Assembly (NCBI RefSeq): GCF_013337185.1
Contig: NZ_SWDE01000002.1
Span: forward strand, 62,001 to 126,000
Origin: Serratia proteamaculans
GTDB lineage: Bacteria; Pseudomonadota; Gammaproteobacteria; Enterobacterales; Enterobacteriaceae
Length of the DNA: 64,000 bases
Direction of reading: 5' to 3'
Shown here: positions 1 through 9,630 of the stretch, piece by piece
How positions within the stretch are numbered: the first letter of the stretch is position 1
Layout: every line of letters starts with the position of its first letter
Position numbers and translations under genes: made by a program
Notes under the pieces: generated by a model
Told to the model about the DNA's origin: nothing
What the model saw: only the letters and a program-made list of their open reading frames with translations
The model's database searches: none

Positions 1-838
1 GGATCATCCAGGTCATGCTAATGCGGCGTGCGCTGCGAATGGTGCGGTGAGAGTCTGCCGCCATAAAGCGCGCCAGAATGTGTGGCTGACCGAAGTAACC
101 CAGGCCCCAACCCAACAGTGAGAGGATCGCTACAAAGTTCAGGCCTTTGAGCATATCGATATTGGCCGGGTTCTTGGCCTCAATCACCAGCATCGAGGTA
201 TCAATACCGCCAACCGCGAAAATAACAAACACCGGCGTCAGGATCAGCGCGAAAATCATCAGGCTGGCCTGCACGGTATCGGTCCAGCTTACCGCCAGGA
301 ACCCGCCGATAAAGGTATAAAGGATAGTGGCCGCAGCACCGGCCCACAGCGCAGTTTCGTAGCTCATCCCGAAGGTGCTTTCGAACAGACGCGCACCGGC
401 CACGATGCCGGAAGCACAGTAGATAGTGAAGAACACCAGGATAACAATGGCGGAAATCACCCGCAGCAGCTTGCTGTTGTCTTCGAAACGGCTGGTGAAG
501 TAATCCGGCAGCGTCAGAGCATTATTGTTGGCTTCGGTATGAACACGCAGCCGCCCCGCCACCAGTTTCCAGTTGAAATAAGCGCCGATTGTCAGGCCAA
601 TGGCAATCCAGCTTTCGGAGATGCCGGACAGGAAGATGGCGCCCGGCAGGCCCATCAACAACCAGCCGCTCATGTCTGATGCGCCGGCAGAAAGCGCGGT
701 CACTACGCTACCCAGGCTACGACCGCCCAGAATGTAGTCGTCAAAGTTATTGGTTGCCCGATAGGCAAGTAAGCCGATTAACACCATCCCGAAGATATAC
801 ACCAGGAAGGTCACCAGCATCGGTGTGCTCATTATCAT
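1..838 (-). CDS. putP: Sodium/proline symporter PutP, N-terminal part
   Basis: Inner-membrane Na+/proline symporter of the SSS family that imports proline for PutA to degrade. About 279 residues are visible before the window edge, so roughly the last 220 residues of a usual ~500-residue protein are missing. The N-terminus reads MIMSTPMLVTF, parallel to MAISTPMLVTF in E. coli, and the family stretch GGRSLGSVVTALSAGASDMS follows. I chose the ATG at 838 because GGAG lies 6 bases upstream and this start aligns with E. coli; the ATG at 832 is too far from that site. It is divergent from putA and shares its control region. Confidence 0.96.
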   Translation of the reverse strand, partial: MIMSTPMLVTFLVYIFGMVLIGLLAYRATNNFDDYILGGRSLGSVVTALSAGASDMSGWLLMGLPGAIFLSGISESWIAIGLTIGAYFNWKLVAGRLRVHTEANNNALTLPDYFTSRFEDNSKLLRVISAIVILVFFTIYCASGIVAGARLFESTFGMSYETALWAGAAATILYTFIGGFLAVSWTDTVQASLMIFALILTPVFVIFAVGGIDTSMLVIEAKNPANIDMLKGLNFVAILSLLGWGLGYFGQPHILARFMAADSHRTIRSARRISMTWMI

Positions 839-1383
839 GAAATTCTCCACTCTCATTATTATTTCGCGCTGTATTGCGATAGTTACTGCTTGCCAATCCG
901 CCGGAACGTGGCGAAATTGCGGGCCCCCGCAGGTGAAAATAGTTTCCGCCCGCAATTGTCTGACTGCCGGCTATCCTAGATGACCCATTCATTATCCAAC
1001 AAGATATTTAACAACAAAGTTACACAAAGTTTACCCTGCGTCACATTTAACCGCTCTCAGGGTTACACCCGACACCGCCAAATGGAGTTGCACCTAATAC
1101 AAATCTGATGTTATCCCTGATATCACTGGGGACAACACACTCAAGTCCCTTCCCCCAGCAGCATCGCGCCAAGGGTTACGCAAGAACCATGCCGGTTGTT
1201 GATGTTAAAAAATCGATGGAACTCACACTTCGTTCATCCGCCTGATTTAACACGGTTGCACAAAGTTGCAACATGCTGGATATTGTCTGCATTCATCACA
1301 GCACACAACGCACGAACCTATCCCAGCAGCCTATCTGGCCCGCCGTTTGTATATAGGTTCTTAAACACAGGAGTTGGATTGGC
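839..1383. promoter_or_regulatory. putP-putA divergent control region with GTTGCA sites
   Basis: This 545-base gap holds three copies of GTTGCA, at 1087-1092, 1255-1260 and 1265-1270. The last extends to the palindrome GTTGCAAC (1265-1272), and the last two copies are 10 bases apart, about one helical turn. GTTGCA is the known operator motif of the ribbon-helix-helix domain of E. coli PutA. The layout therefore fits proline-responsive repression of both genes. The start points of transcription were not identified. Confidence 0.7.
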
Positions 1384-4300
1384 ATGGGCACTACCACCAT
1401 GGGCGTAAAGCTCGACGAGGCAACTCGCGATCGCATCAAAAGCGCAGCACAGCGTATCGATCGCACCCCGCACTGGCTGATCAAACAGGCCATTTTTAAT
1501 TATCTCGAGCGTCTCGAGAACGGTTCCGACATTCCTGAAATCCCTGCCATTGCCGCTGCCGGCCAGGCCGAAGCGGACGACATTATGCCGCAACTGCAGG
1601 AAGAGTCCCACCAGCCATTCCTTGAATTTGCTGAACAAATTCTGCCGCAGTCGGTAAACCGCGCGGCGATCACCGCCGCCTATCGCCGTCCTGAGACCGA
1701 AGCGGTGCCGATGTTGCTCGAACAGGCGCGTTTACCTGCCGATCTCGCCAAAGCCACCCATAAGATGGCTTACGATATTGCCGAGAAGCTGCGTAACCAA
1801 AAGAGTGCAAACGGCCGCGCCGGTATGGTGCAAGGCCTGCTGCAGGAGTTCTCACTTTCCTCACAGGAAGGCGTGGCACTGATGTGCCTGGCGGAAGCCC
1901 TGCTGCGTATTCCAGACAAACCAACCCGTGACGCGCTGATCCGCGACAAAATCAGCAACGGCAACTGGCATTCTCACCTTGGCCGCAGCCCGTCGCTGTT
2001 CGTAAATGCTGCCACCTGGGGTCTACTGTTCACCGGCAAACTGGTCGCGACCCATAACGAAGCCAATCTGTCGCGTTCACTGAACCGTATTATCGGCAAG
2101 AGCGGTGAGCCGCTGATCCGTAAAGGCGTGGACATGGCGATGCGCCTGATGGGCGAACAGTTCGTGACCGGCGAAACCATCGCCGAAGCGCTGGCCAATG
2201 CCCGCAAGCTGGAAGACAAAGGCTTCCGCTACTCCTACGACATGCTGGGTGAAGCCGCCCTGACCGAAGCCGATGCTCAGGCCTACCTGGTGTCCTACCA
2301 GCAGGCGATTCACGCCATCGGCAAGGCCTCTAATGGCCGTGGGATCTATGAAGGGCCGGGCATTTCGATCAAGCTTTCCGCCCTGCACCCGCGCTACAGC
2401 CGCGCGCAGTACGAACGCGTGATGGAAGAGCTTTACCCTCGCCTGCTGTCATTGACCCTGCAAGCGCGCCAATATGATATCGGCATCAATATCGACGCCG
2501 AAGAAGCCGACCGCCTGGAGATCTCACTCGACCTGCTGGAGAAGCTGTGCTTTGAACCACAGTTGGCCGGCTGGAACGGTATCGGCTTCGTGATCCAGGC
2601 TTATCAAAAGCGCTGTCCGTTCGCCATCGACGCCGTGATCGACATGGCGCAACGCAGCCGTCGTCGCCTGATGATCCGTCTGGTGAAGGGGGCCTACTGG
2701 GACAGCGAGATCAAACGCGCCCAAATGGACGGGCTGGAAGGCTATCCGGTCTACACCCGCAAGGTTTACACCGACGTTTCCTACCTGGCCTGCGCCCGCA
2801 AACTGCTGGCGGTGCCAAACCTGATTTATCCGCAGTTTGCTACCCATAACGCCCACACCCTGAGCGCGATTTACCATATGGCGGGCAACAACTACTACCC
2901 AGGTCAGTATGAGTTCCAGTGCCTGCACGGCATGGGTGAACCGCTGTATGAGCAGGTAGTAGGTAAAGTAGCCGAAGGTAAGCTAAACCGCCCTTGCCGC
3001 ATCTATGCTCCGGTCGGTACCCATGAAACGCTGCTGGCGTACCTGGTGCGCCGCCTGCTGGAAAACGGGGCCAACACCTCATTCGTTAACCGTATCGCCG
3101 ACGCTACCCTGCCGCTCGACGAACTGGTGGCCGATCCGGTCGGCGCCGTTGAAGCCATGGCCGCCAGCGAAGGGCAAATTGGCCTGCCGCACCCACGTAT
3201 CCCGCTGCCGCGCGAGCTGTATGGCGAGAAACGTACCAACTCCAGCGGCCTGGACCTGTCCAACGAACAGCGTTTGGCATCACTGTCCAGCGCATTACTG
3301 ACCAGTGCCACACAGCCATGGCGCGCAGAACCGATTATCGATGCCGAGCTGGATCAGGGCGTGGAACAACCGGTGATTAACCCTGCCGAACCGGGCGATA
3401 TCGTCGGTTACGTGCGTGAAGCCACCGAAGGGGAAGTCAGCCGGGCACTCGACGCCGCTGCCGCTGCCGGCCCAATCTGGTTCGCTACCCCGCCGTCCGA
3501 ACGCGCCGCCATTCTTGAACGCGCCGCTGAACTGATGGAAGGCCAGTTGCAAAGCCTGCTGGGTATTCTGGTACGCGAAGCGGGTAAAACCTTTAACAAC
3601 GCCATTGCCGAAGTGCGTGAAGCGGTCGATTTCCTGCATTACTACGCCGGTCAGGTACGCGATGACTTCGCCAATGACAGCCATCGTCCACTGGGCCCGG
3701 TAGTTTGTATCAGCCCGTGGAACTTCCCGCTGGCGATCTTCACCGGCCAGATTGCCGCTGCGCTGGCAGCAGGCAATAGCGTGCTGGCCAAACCGGCTGA
3801 GCAAACCCCGCTGATCGCCGCGCAGGCGGTACGTATTCTGCTGGAAGCCGGCATTCCACAAGGCGTGCTGCAACTGCTGCCAGGCCAGGGTGAAAGCGTC
3901 GGCTCAGTGCTGGTCAATGATGCCCGCGTGCGTGGCGTGATGTTTACCGGCTCTACCGACGTTGCCGGTATTCTGCAACGCAATATCGCCGGTCGTCTGG
4001 ATCCGCAAGGTCGCCCAACGCCGCTGATCGCCGAAACCGGTGGTCTGAACGCCATGATCGTCGACTCTTCCGCCCTGACCGAACAGGTGGTGACGGACGT
4101 GGTCGCCTCCGCCTTCGACAGTGCCGGCCAGCGCTGTTCTGCCCTGCGTATCCTGTGCATTCAGGAAGACGTGGCGGAGCATACGCTGCAAATGCTGCGC
4201 GGCGCGATGGCCGAGTGCCGCATGGGTAACCCGGAGCGCCTGTCTACCGACATTGGCCCGGTGATCGACGCCGAGGCCAAAACTGGTATCGAACGCCATA

Positions 4301-5355
4301 TTCAGGCGATGCGCGCCAAGGGCCGCAAGGTCTATCAGGCGGCGAAAGGCAATGCGCAAGATGAGAAAGAGTGGTCACGCGGGACCTTTATCAAGCCAAC
4401 GTTGATCGAACTGGACAGCTTCGACGAGCTGCAAAAAGAGATCTTCGGCCCGGTACTGCACGTGGTGCGCTTCCAACGCTCCAATATGGAATCGCTGGTC
4501 GATCAGATCAACGCCGCCGGTTATGGTCTGACGCTGGGTATCCACACCCGTATCGACGAGACCATCGCCCGTGTCACCGAACGCGCCAAGGTCGGTAATC
4601 TGTACGTTAACCGCAACATGGTTGGTGCCGTGGTCGGCGTGCAGCCGTTTGGTGGCGAAGGCCTGTCCGGCACCGGTCCGAAAGCCGGTGGCCCACTGTA
4701 TCTGTACCGCTTGCTGGCCAACCGTCCGGATGATGCGGTGCTACGTACCCTGAGCCGTCAGGACGAAGAACGCCCGCTGGAGGCTACCGCACGGCCACAA
4801 CTGCTCAAAGCCCATCAGGCGCTGGAGCAATGGGCCGTTGCCGAAAAACAATCCGAGTTGGTGACGCTGGCACAACGCTACGCCGAACTGGGTCAGGGCG
4901 GCACCCTGCGCCCTCTGCCAGGCCCGACCGGCGAGCGCAATACCTACGCCCTGTTGCCGCGTGAGCGGGTACTCTGCCTGGCCGATAACGAAGCCGATGC
5001 CCTGACTCAGTTGGCTGCGGTACTGGCCGTGGGCAGCAGCGTGCTGTGGCCGGAAGCCGAGCTGCAACGCGCCCTGTATCGCCGCCTGCCGGCTGCGGTT
5101 CAGGCCAGCATCAGTTTCAGCAAGGACTGGCAGCAGGACAAGGTGGAGTTTGACGCCGCCATTTACCACGGCGACGCCGATCAGTTGCGTACCCTGTGCG
5201 AGCAAATCGCCCAGCGCAGCGGCGCGATCGTCTCGGTGCAGGGCTTTGCCCACGGCGAGACCAATATCCTGTTGGAACGTCTGCTGATCGAACGCTCACT
5301 GAGCGTCAACACCGCCGCCGCCGGCGGTAACGCCAGCCTGATGACCATTGGTTAA
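1384..5355 (+). CDS. putA: Bifunctional proline dehydrogenase / L-glutamate-gamma-semialdehyde dehydrogenase PutA
   Basis: Oxidises proline to glutamate in two steps (FAD-linked proline dehydrogenase, then NAD-linked P5C dehydrogenase) and represses put transcription when proline is absent. The protein has 1323 residues; E. coli PutA has 1320. A ribbon-helix-helix DNA-binding segment occupies about residues 1-47 (MGTTTMGVKLDEATRDRI). The proline dehydrogenase barrel follows to about residue 610, then the aldehyde dehydrogenase, with its catalytic cysteine at residue 918 in DSAGQRCSA. The C-terminus NTAAAGGNASLMTIG is typical. AGGAG precedes the ATG. Autoregulation through the GTTGCA sites upstream is expected. 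Confidence 0.98.
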   Translation: MGTTTMGVKLDEATRDRIKSAAQRIDRTPHWLIKQAIFNYLERLENGSDIPEIPAIAAAGQAEADDIMPQLQEESHQPFLEFAEQILPQSVNRAAITAAYRRPETEAVPMLLEQARLPADLAKATHKMAYDIAEKLRNQKSANGRAGMVQGLLQEFSLSSQEGVALMCLAEALLRIPDKPTRDALIRDKISNGNWHSHLGRSPSLFVNAATWGLLFTGKLVATHNEANLSRSLNRIIGKSGEPLIRKGVDMAMRLMGEQFVTGETIAEALANARKLEDKGFRYSYDMLGEAALTEADAQAYLVSYQQAIHAIGKASNGRGIYEGPGISIKLSALHPRYSRAQYERVMEELYPRLLSLTLQARQYDIGINIDAEEADRLEISLDLLEKLCFEPQLAGWNGIGFVIQAYQKRCPFAIDAVIDMAQRSRRRLMIRLVKGAYWDSEIKRAQMDGLEGYPVYTRKVYTDVSYLACARKLLAVPNLIYPQFATHNAHTLSAIYHMAGNNYYPGQYEFQCLHGMGEPLYEQVVGKVAEGKLNRPCRIYAPVGTHETLLAYLVRRLLENGANTSFVNRIADATLPLDELVADPVGAVEAMAASEGQIGLPHPRIPLPRELYGEKRTNSSGLDLSNEQRLASLSSALLTSATQPWRAEPIIDAELDQGVEQPVINPAEPGDIVGYVREATEGEVSRALDAAAAAGPIWFATPPSERAAILERAAELMEGQLQSLLGILVREAGKTFNNAIAEVREAVDFLHYYAGQVRDDFANDSHRPLGPVVCISPWNFPLAIFTGQIAAALAAGNSVLAKPAEQTPLIAAQAVRILLEAGIPQGVLQLLPGQGESVGSVLVNDARVRGVMFTGSTDVAGILQRNIAGRLDPQGRPTPLIAETGGLNAMIVDSSALTEQVVTDVVASAFDSAGQRCSALRILCIQEDVAEHTLQMLRGAMAECRMGNPERLSTDIGPVIDAEAKTGIERHIQAMRAKGRKVYQAAKGNAQDEKEWSRGTFIKPTLIELDSFDELQKEIFGPVLHVVRFQRSNMESLVDQINAAGYGLTLGIHTRIDETIARVTERAKVGNLYVNRNMVGAVVGVQPFGGEGLSGTGPKAGGPLYLYRLLANRPDDAVLRTLSRQDEERPLEATARPQLLKAHQALEQWAVAEKQSELVTLAQRYAELGQGGTLRPLPGPTGERNTYALLPRERVLCLADNEADALTQLAAVLAVGSSVLWPEAELQRALYRRLPAAVQASISFSKDWQQDKVEFDAAIYHGDADQLRTLCEQIAQRSGAIVSVQGFAHGETNILLERLLIERSLSVNTAAAGGNASLMTIG

Positions 5356-5408
5356 CCTCTGACAGCGGGTTACTGAAGAAGGTAACCCGGTATGCGAGGC
5401 TTCACGCA

Positions 5409-5434
5409 AACCCTGCACTTGTGCAGGGTTTTTT
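5409..5434 (+). terminator. Rho-independent terminator after putA
   Basis: AACCCTGCAC (5409-5418), a two-base loop, then GTGCAGGGTT (5421-5430) running into TTTT. A second stem, CGGGTTAC paired with GTAACCCG (5366-5389), lies just upstream. Together they end putA transcription and separate it from hicA. Confidence 0.88.
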
Positions 5435-5519
5435 ATTGTCTGCCTGAAATTTGCACGTTAGCGTACTAATCCCGTTGCCATCAAGTGTGTATGGTGTGTA
5501 CATTAAGGATAATGAACGC

Positions 5520-5702
5520 GTGAAAAGTTCAGAGCTGATCAAGCGGTTGGAAAATAGCGGCTGGGTTTTAGAACGGATAAAGGGAAGCCATCATCAGTTT
5601 AAACACCCGAACTTTCCGATGGTGATCACCGTTCCGCATCCCCGCAAGGATCTCAAACCGGGAACTCTGCGCCAAATAATGAAAGATGCAGGGTTGTTTT
5701 GA
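5520..5702 (+). CDS. hicA: HicA-type toxin
   Basis: Small mRNA interferase of the HicA family with a double-stranded-RNA-binding fold; it blocks translation when free of HicB. From the GTG at 5520 the protein has 60 residues, the usual family length, and reads MKSSELIKRLENSGW. It carries the conserved GSHHQFKHP stretch with the expected active histidine at about residue 24. An upstream in-frame ATG at 5451 would add 23 residues unlike the family and has no clear ribosome site, whereas AAGGA lies 10 bases before the GTG. hicB follows after 28 bases. Confidence 0.9.
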   Translation: MKSSELIKRLENSGWVLERIKGSHHQFKHPNFPMVITVPHPRKDLKPGTLRQIMKDAGLF

Positions 5703-5730
5703 CTCGTGCCAAGCGTTAGCAGGAGAAACT

Positions 5731-6144
5731 ATGTTCTACCCCTCTTATATCCACTCAGATCCAGATGGCAGCGCCAGCGGCTTCTTTCCCGACGTACCGG
5801 GCTGCTACTTTGCCGGTGACACCCTGGATAAAACTTTCGAAGATGCAAAAAAAGCGCTAGACGCGCATTTTGAATGTTTAAGCGAAGACAACCAACCGAT
5901 ACCTCGCCCGCAATCCGTTGCCTTTCATCTGGCGCAGGAAAGTGACACCCTGGTCGGTGGACAATGGCTGCTGGTTGATATCAATATGGATAAATTTGAT
6001 GGCCGGGCTGAACGCATTAATATCACCCTGCCGCACCGCCTGTTGAATCGCATTGATTCTCTGGTGCAACAACATCCGGCTTACGGTAGCCGCAGTGCGT
6101 TTCTCGCCACGGCTGCACGCAATGAGTTATTAAAAGCCATTTAG
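5731..6144 (+). CDS. hicB: HicB-type antitoxin
   Basis: Antitoxin partner of HicA, 137 residues. The N-terminal part (MFYPSYIHSDPDGSASGFF, then DVPGCYFAGDTLDKTFEDA) is the degenerate RNase-H-like HicB domain that masks the toxin. The C-terminal part (about residues 90-137, INITLPHRLLNRIDSLV) looks like a ribbon-helix-helix DNA-binding domain for autoregulation. I chose the ATG at 5731 because AGGAG sits 5 bases upstream; the longer in-frame start at 5686 would overlap hicA and adds unrelated residues. The gene is followed by the GC-rich palindrome at 6153-6171. Confidence 0.92.
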   Translation: MFYPSYIHSDPDGSASGFFPDVPGCYFAGDTLDKTFEDAKKALDAHFECLSEDNQPIPRPQSVAFHLAQESDTLVGGQWLLVDINMDKFDGRAERINITLPHRLLNRIDSLVQQHPAYGSRSAFLATAARNELLKAI

Positions 6145-6175
6145 TCGCCGGATCAGGGGGCCAGGCCCCCTGCGG

Positions 6176-6931
6176 TTAAGACTGATTCAGGAATTTATCG
6201 AGGAATTGCTGGGTGCGCTGGTGTTGCGGATTAGCGAACAGCTCTTTCGCCGGGCCCTGTTCGACGATACGGCCGTGGTCCATAAAGATGGCGCGGTCGG
6301 CCACATCACGGGCAAAGCTCATTTCATGCGTCACGATCACCATAGTGCGCTTTTCTTCCGCCAGCGACCGGATGGTATTGAGCACCTCGCCCACCAGCTC
6401 CGGATCCAGCGCAGAAGTGGGTTCATCAAACAGGATCACTTCCGGTTGCATCGCCAGCGCGCGGGCAATCGCCACCCGTTGCTGTTGGCCGCCGGAAAGA
6501 CGACGCGGATAGGCGGACTCTTTGCCGTTCAACCCTACTTTCGCCAACAATGCCCGTGCGCGCTGTTCGGCACTGGCTTTTGACTCGCCTTTAACGATAA
6601 CCGGGCCTTCAATAATGTTCTCCAGCACCGAACGGTGTGGGAACAGATTGAAGCTCTGGAACACAAACCCGACTTGCTGGCGTAACGCCCGCACCAGATT
6701 TTTCTGTTTGCTCAGCGATTTGGAACTGTCGATCTGAATATCGCCGACGCGAATGGTGCCGGAATCCGGGACTTCCAGCAGGTTGATACAGCGCAACAAG
6801 GTGGTTTTACCCGAGCCGCTGGGCCCGATAATCGCCACCACTTCACCCGCGCCGACTTCCAGATCAATCCCATGCAGCACCGTTTGACCTTTGAACTGCT
6901 TGATCAGCTGTTTTACTTCGATGGCACTCAT
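6176..6931 (-). CDS. tcyN: L-cystine ABC transporter, ATP-binding protein
   Basis: ATPase of the cystine importer (formerly yecC), 251 residues, in the polar amino-acid uptake family. Visible motifs are Walker A GPSGSGKT (36-43), the signature LSGGQ (145-149), Walker B VILFDE (165-170) and the H-loop histidine in VTHEM (about 202). It works on the cytoplasmic face with the permease TcyL and the binding protein TcyJ encoded directly upstream. The gap to tcyL is 2 bases, so one operon transcript is likely. Confidence 0.96.
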   Translation of the reverse strand: MSAIEVKQLIKQFKGQTVLHGIDLEVGAGEVVAIIGPSGSGKTTLLRCINLLEVPDSGTIRVGDIQIDSSKSLSKQKNLVRALRQQVGFVFQSFNLFPHRSVLENIIEGPVIVKGESKASAEQRARALLAKVGLNGKESAYPRRLSGGQQQRVAIARALAMQPEVILFDEPTSALDPELVGEVLNTIRSLAEEKRTMVIVTHEMSFARDVADRAIFMDHGRIVEQGPAKELFANPQHQRTQQFLDKFLNQS

Positions 6932-6933
6932 GG

Positions 6934-7596
6934 TTACTCCTGATCCTGACGGTTGACGTGGGCTTCCAGACGATTTTGCAGCGCAGAAAGCAGCGTCGCC
7001 ATCACCCAGTAAATCAGCGAGGCCGCCAGATACATGGTGAACACTTCCAGCGTGCGCGAGGTAATCAACTGCGCCTGACGGAACAGTTCCGGTACCTGAA
7101 TGGTCGCCGCCAGCGAGGTGTCTTTCACCAGACCGATAAAGCTGTTACCCAGCGGAGGCAATGCGGTACGTGCCGCCTGTGGCAAGATCACCCGGCGCAG
7201 CGTCTGCCAACGGGTCATACCGATGCTGGCCGCGGCTTCCCACTGCCCTTTTTCGATCGACGAAATCGCCGCCCGCAGGGTTTCGGAGGTATAAGCCGCG
7301 GTGTTGAGCGACAGGCCAATCAGCGCCGCCGGGAAGGGATCAAACTCGATGCCGAACTGCGGCAGACCGTAGTAAATCATGAACAGCTGGGCAATCAGCG
7401 GCGTACCACGGAACAGCGACACGTAGAAACGCGACAGCCAGGACAGCGGCCATAACGGCGAAAGGCGCATCAGCGCCAGCAGAAAACCGAGCAGTAAACC
7501 GAGCGCCATGCCCCCCAGACTGAGCTGGAGAGTGAGTATCGCGCCCCTCAATAAAAATGGCGCTGAATCCAGCGCCAGTTGAATACTTTCGTGCAT
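6934..7596 (-). CDS. tcyL: L-cystine ABC transporter, permease
   Basis: Inner-membrane permease (formerly yecS), 220 residues, of the HisM/GlnP class with several hydrophobic segments. The EAA-type loop is visible as GQWEAAASIGMTRWQTLRRV, ending in ILPQAARTALPPLGN. Its start overlaps the tcyJ stop by one base (TAATG), which suggests translational coupling. It forms the transport channel for TcyJ-delivered cystine. Confidence 0.96.
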   Translation of the reverse strand: MHESIQLALDSAPFLLRGAILTLQLSLGGMALGLLLGFLLALMRLSPLWPLSWLSRFYVSLFRGTPLIAQLFMIYYGLPQFGIEFDPFPAALIGLSLNTAAYTSETLRAAISSIEKGQWEAAASIGMTRWQTLRRVILPQAARTALPPLGNSFIGLVKDTSLAATIQVPELFRQAQLITSRTLEVFTMYLAASLIYWVMATLLSALQNRLEAHVNRQDQE

Positions 7597-8396
7597 TATT
7601 TAGTTACGTCCGCGCCAAACCATTTGTCAGAGATCTTCGCCAGCGTGCCGTCTTTTTGCATTTCGGCAATCGCCTGGTTAATCGCGGCCAGCAGTTCCGG
7701 GTTGTTTTTACGTACCGCAACGCCAGACTCCTGACGAGAGAACGCCGGGCCGGCTACCGCCAGCGTATCGCCGGTTTTCTTCACCAGATCCAGAGCCGCC
7801 AGACGGTCAACCAGAATGGCATTGATACGGCCTACGCGCAGATCCTGGTATTTGGTCGGGTCATCATCATAGGTGCGCACGTCCACGCCCTGCACATTGT
7901 CACGCAGCCACTGTTCGTAGTTGGTGCCCAGGCCAACGCCGACCTTCTTGCCCTTCAGATCGTCCGGCTTGGTGATGGTGCCTTCATTGCCCTTCTTCAC
8001 CAGCGCCTGAATACCGGAGACGGTATAAGGCGTGGAGAAATCATATTTCTTCTGGCGCTCTGGCGAAATGGTCACCTGGTTGATCACCACGTCGATACGT
8101 TTTGAATCCAGCGAGGCCAGCATGCCGTCCCACTTGGTCGGGTTCAGCTTGGCTTTTACGCCAAGATGCTGCGCCAATGCATTGGCGAAATCCACTTCGA
8201 AGCCGGTCAGTTTGCCGTCTTCCCCCTGGAAACTGAACGGCGGGTAAGTCCCTTCCAGCCCTACGACCAGGGTCCCGTGATGCTTCACCTGCTCAAGCAG
8301 GTTATCGGCGGCATAGGTTTGCGTGCTCAAACCGGCGGTCAGCGCCACGCCCATCACACCCAGCAGCAATTGACGACGAACTTTAGAAAACATCAT
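7596..8396 (-). CDS. tcyJ: L-cystine-binding periplasmic protein
   Basis: Periplasmic solute-binding protein (formerly fliY), family 3, 266 residues from the ATG at 8396. The signal peptide is about residues 1-30 (ending STQTYAAD). The mature protein begins with the TLVVGLEGTYPPFSFQ block and carries the conserved INQVTISPERQKKYDFS and GTNYEQWLR segments. The longer reading starts at a GTG at 8402; a run of four G bases just before the ATG pair favours the shorter form. The old name reflects its position near fliA, not a flagellar role. Confidence 0.95.
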   Translation of the reverse strand: MMFSKVRRQLLLGVMGVALTAGLSTQTYAADNLLEQVKHHGTLVVGLEGTYPPFSFQGEDGKLTGFEVDFANALAQHLGVKAKLNPTKWDGMLASLDSKRIDVVINQVTISPERQKKYDFSTPYTVSGIQALVKKGNEGTITKPDDLKGKKVGVGLGTNYEQWLRDNVQGVDVRTYDDDPTKYQDLRVGRINAILVDRLAALDLVKKTGDTLAVAGPAFSRQESGVAVRKNNPELLAAINQAIAEMQKDGTLAKISDKWFGADVTK

Positions 8397-8510
8397 AAAC
8401 ACCCCATCTGTTGTTTATCTTTTTTGATATCAGCACTTTAACAGCCACAACATCTGAACATAGGAATATAACATTATAAATATAGTTCAAAATGGAATAA
8501 CCAAGCGCAC

Positions 8511-9503
8511 TCACACCTGTGGATGGTAGGCAAATAACGCCGGTGCCCCGCCGGTGTGGATGAACAGAATCGGGCCGTCATCGCGGAAACGCTGCTGAGC
8601 TACGCCGTCTATCAGACCAGCCATTGCCTTGCCGCTATACACCGGATCCAGTAACACCCCTTCCTGCTGTGCCAGCAACTGTATCGCCGCCAGCCCTTCT
8701 TCATTGGGCATGCCGTACTGCGGAGCAAAGTAATCATCCCACAGTGTGATGGGCGCCAGTTCATCGATGGCCAAACTGCTGGCCAGCGCTTTTTGGATCA
8801 GTTCCACCTTGGGCAATTGATCGATAACTTTACGTGAAACGGTCACACCGACAAGTTCAGTCTCAGGCAACAGTTGCTGCAGACCGACCGCCAACCCGGC
8901 ATGGGTACCGGCACTGCCAGACGCCACCACTACCGAGCTGAAAGCGACATTGCTGCGTCGACTCTGCTCGGCAATTTCCAGCGCACACTGTATGTAACCC
9001 AACGCACCCAACGCATTAGAGCCACCAACCGGCACTACATAAGGTCGGAAACCTTGTGCTTCGAGGCGCGTAGCCAGATCGGCCAACTGCTGCTGCGGAT
9101 CGTGCAGCGCTTCGCACATTTCCACCTGCGCGTTGAACAGCCCGAGCAGCAGACGGTTGCCGTTGGTCAGGTAATTTTCTTCCTGGGTGTCGATCGGATT
9201 TTCCAGCAACGCCACGCAGTGCAGACCCAGCTTGGCCGCCACCGCCGCCGTTTGGCGTACATGGTTGGATTGGATAGCACCAGCGGTAACCAAAGTATCG
9301 GCTCCCTGACGCAGCGCATCGGCGGCCAAAAACTCCAACTTTCTCAGTTTGTTACCGCCCATCGCCATCGGCGTGACGTCGTCACGTTTGATGTAAATTT
9401 CACGGCCAAGGTAGTCTGAGAGGCGAGACAGCTTTTCGAGCGGTGTGGCAGAACCGACTAAATCGAGACGCGGGAACTGCGCCAATTTTTGTTGCAGATT
9501 CAC
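8511..9503 (-). CDS. dcyD: D-cysteine desulfhydrase
   Basis: PLP enzyme that converts D-cysteine to pyruvate, sulfide and ammonia; usually grouped with the cystine transporter. From the GTG at 9503 the protein has 330 residues (E. coli 328) and starts [18 protein letters not shown]. The PLP lysine is at about residue 52 in [22 protein letters not shown] and [10 protein letters not shown] are further family blocks. The longest open frame begins at a TTG (9530) without a ribosome site, while GGGGGAAG lies directly before the GTG, so I trimmed the start. Its stop lies 114 bases before the tcyJ start, so co-expression is possible. Confidence 0.95.
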   Translation of the reverse strand: MNLQQKLAQFPRLDLVGSATPLEKLSRLSDYLGREIYIKRDDVTPMAMGGNKLRKLEFLAADALRQGADTLVTAGAIQSNHVRQTAAVAAKLGLHCVALLENPIDTQEENYLTNGNRLLLGLFNAQVEMCEALHDPQQQLADLATRLEAQGFRPYVVPVGGSNALGALGYIQCALEIAEQSRRSNVAFSSVVVASGSAGTHAGLAVGLQQLLPETELVGVTVSRKVIDQLPKVELIQKALASSLAIDELAPITLWDDYFAPQYGMPNEEGLAAIQLLAQQEGVLLDPVYSGKAMAGLIDGVAQQRFRDDGPILFIHTGGAPALFAYHPQV

Positions 9504-9602
9504 AACTTCCCCCAGGGAATCAGGTATCAATAGCTAAAGGATAGATTTAGCAGATGTGAACCTAATAATCACTCTTTATTAGTAATGGGAGAGCGGTGGA
9601 AA

Positions 9603-9622
9603 CCCCGGCAGGCCTGCCGGGG
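9603..9622 (-). terminator. Hairpin after fliZ
   Basis: A perfect 20-base palindrome, CCCCGGCAGG followed by its complement, 8 bases past the fliZ stop. Only a short T run (GTTTCC) follows on the minus strand, so it may be a weak terminator or an RNA-stabilising end. Confidence 0.55.
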
Positions 9623-9630
9623 AGGCAAGG

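Noticed and set aside
1296..1638. Minus-strand frames at the start of putA
   Set aside because: Shadows of the putA N-terminus; PutA starts with the expected MGTTTMGVKLD.
4981..4988. GCCGATAA in putA as a sigma-28 promoter
   Set aside because: No TAAA at the 15-base distance and it lies in coding sequence. The copies at 14109 (fliS) and 24073 (fliK) fail for the same reason.
6153..6171. GC palindrome between hicB and tcyN as a terminator
   Set aside because: A good stem (AGGGGGCC/GGCCCCCT) but no T run on either strand; not called.
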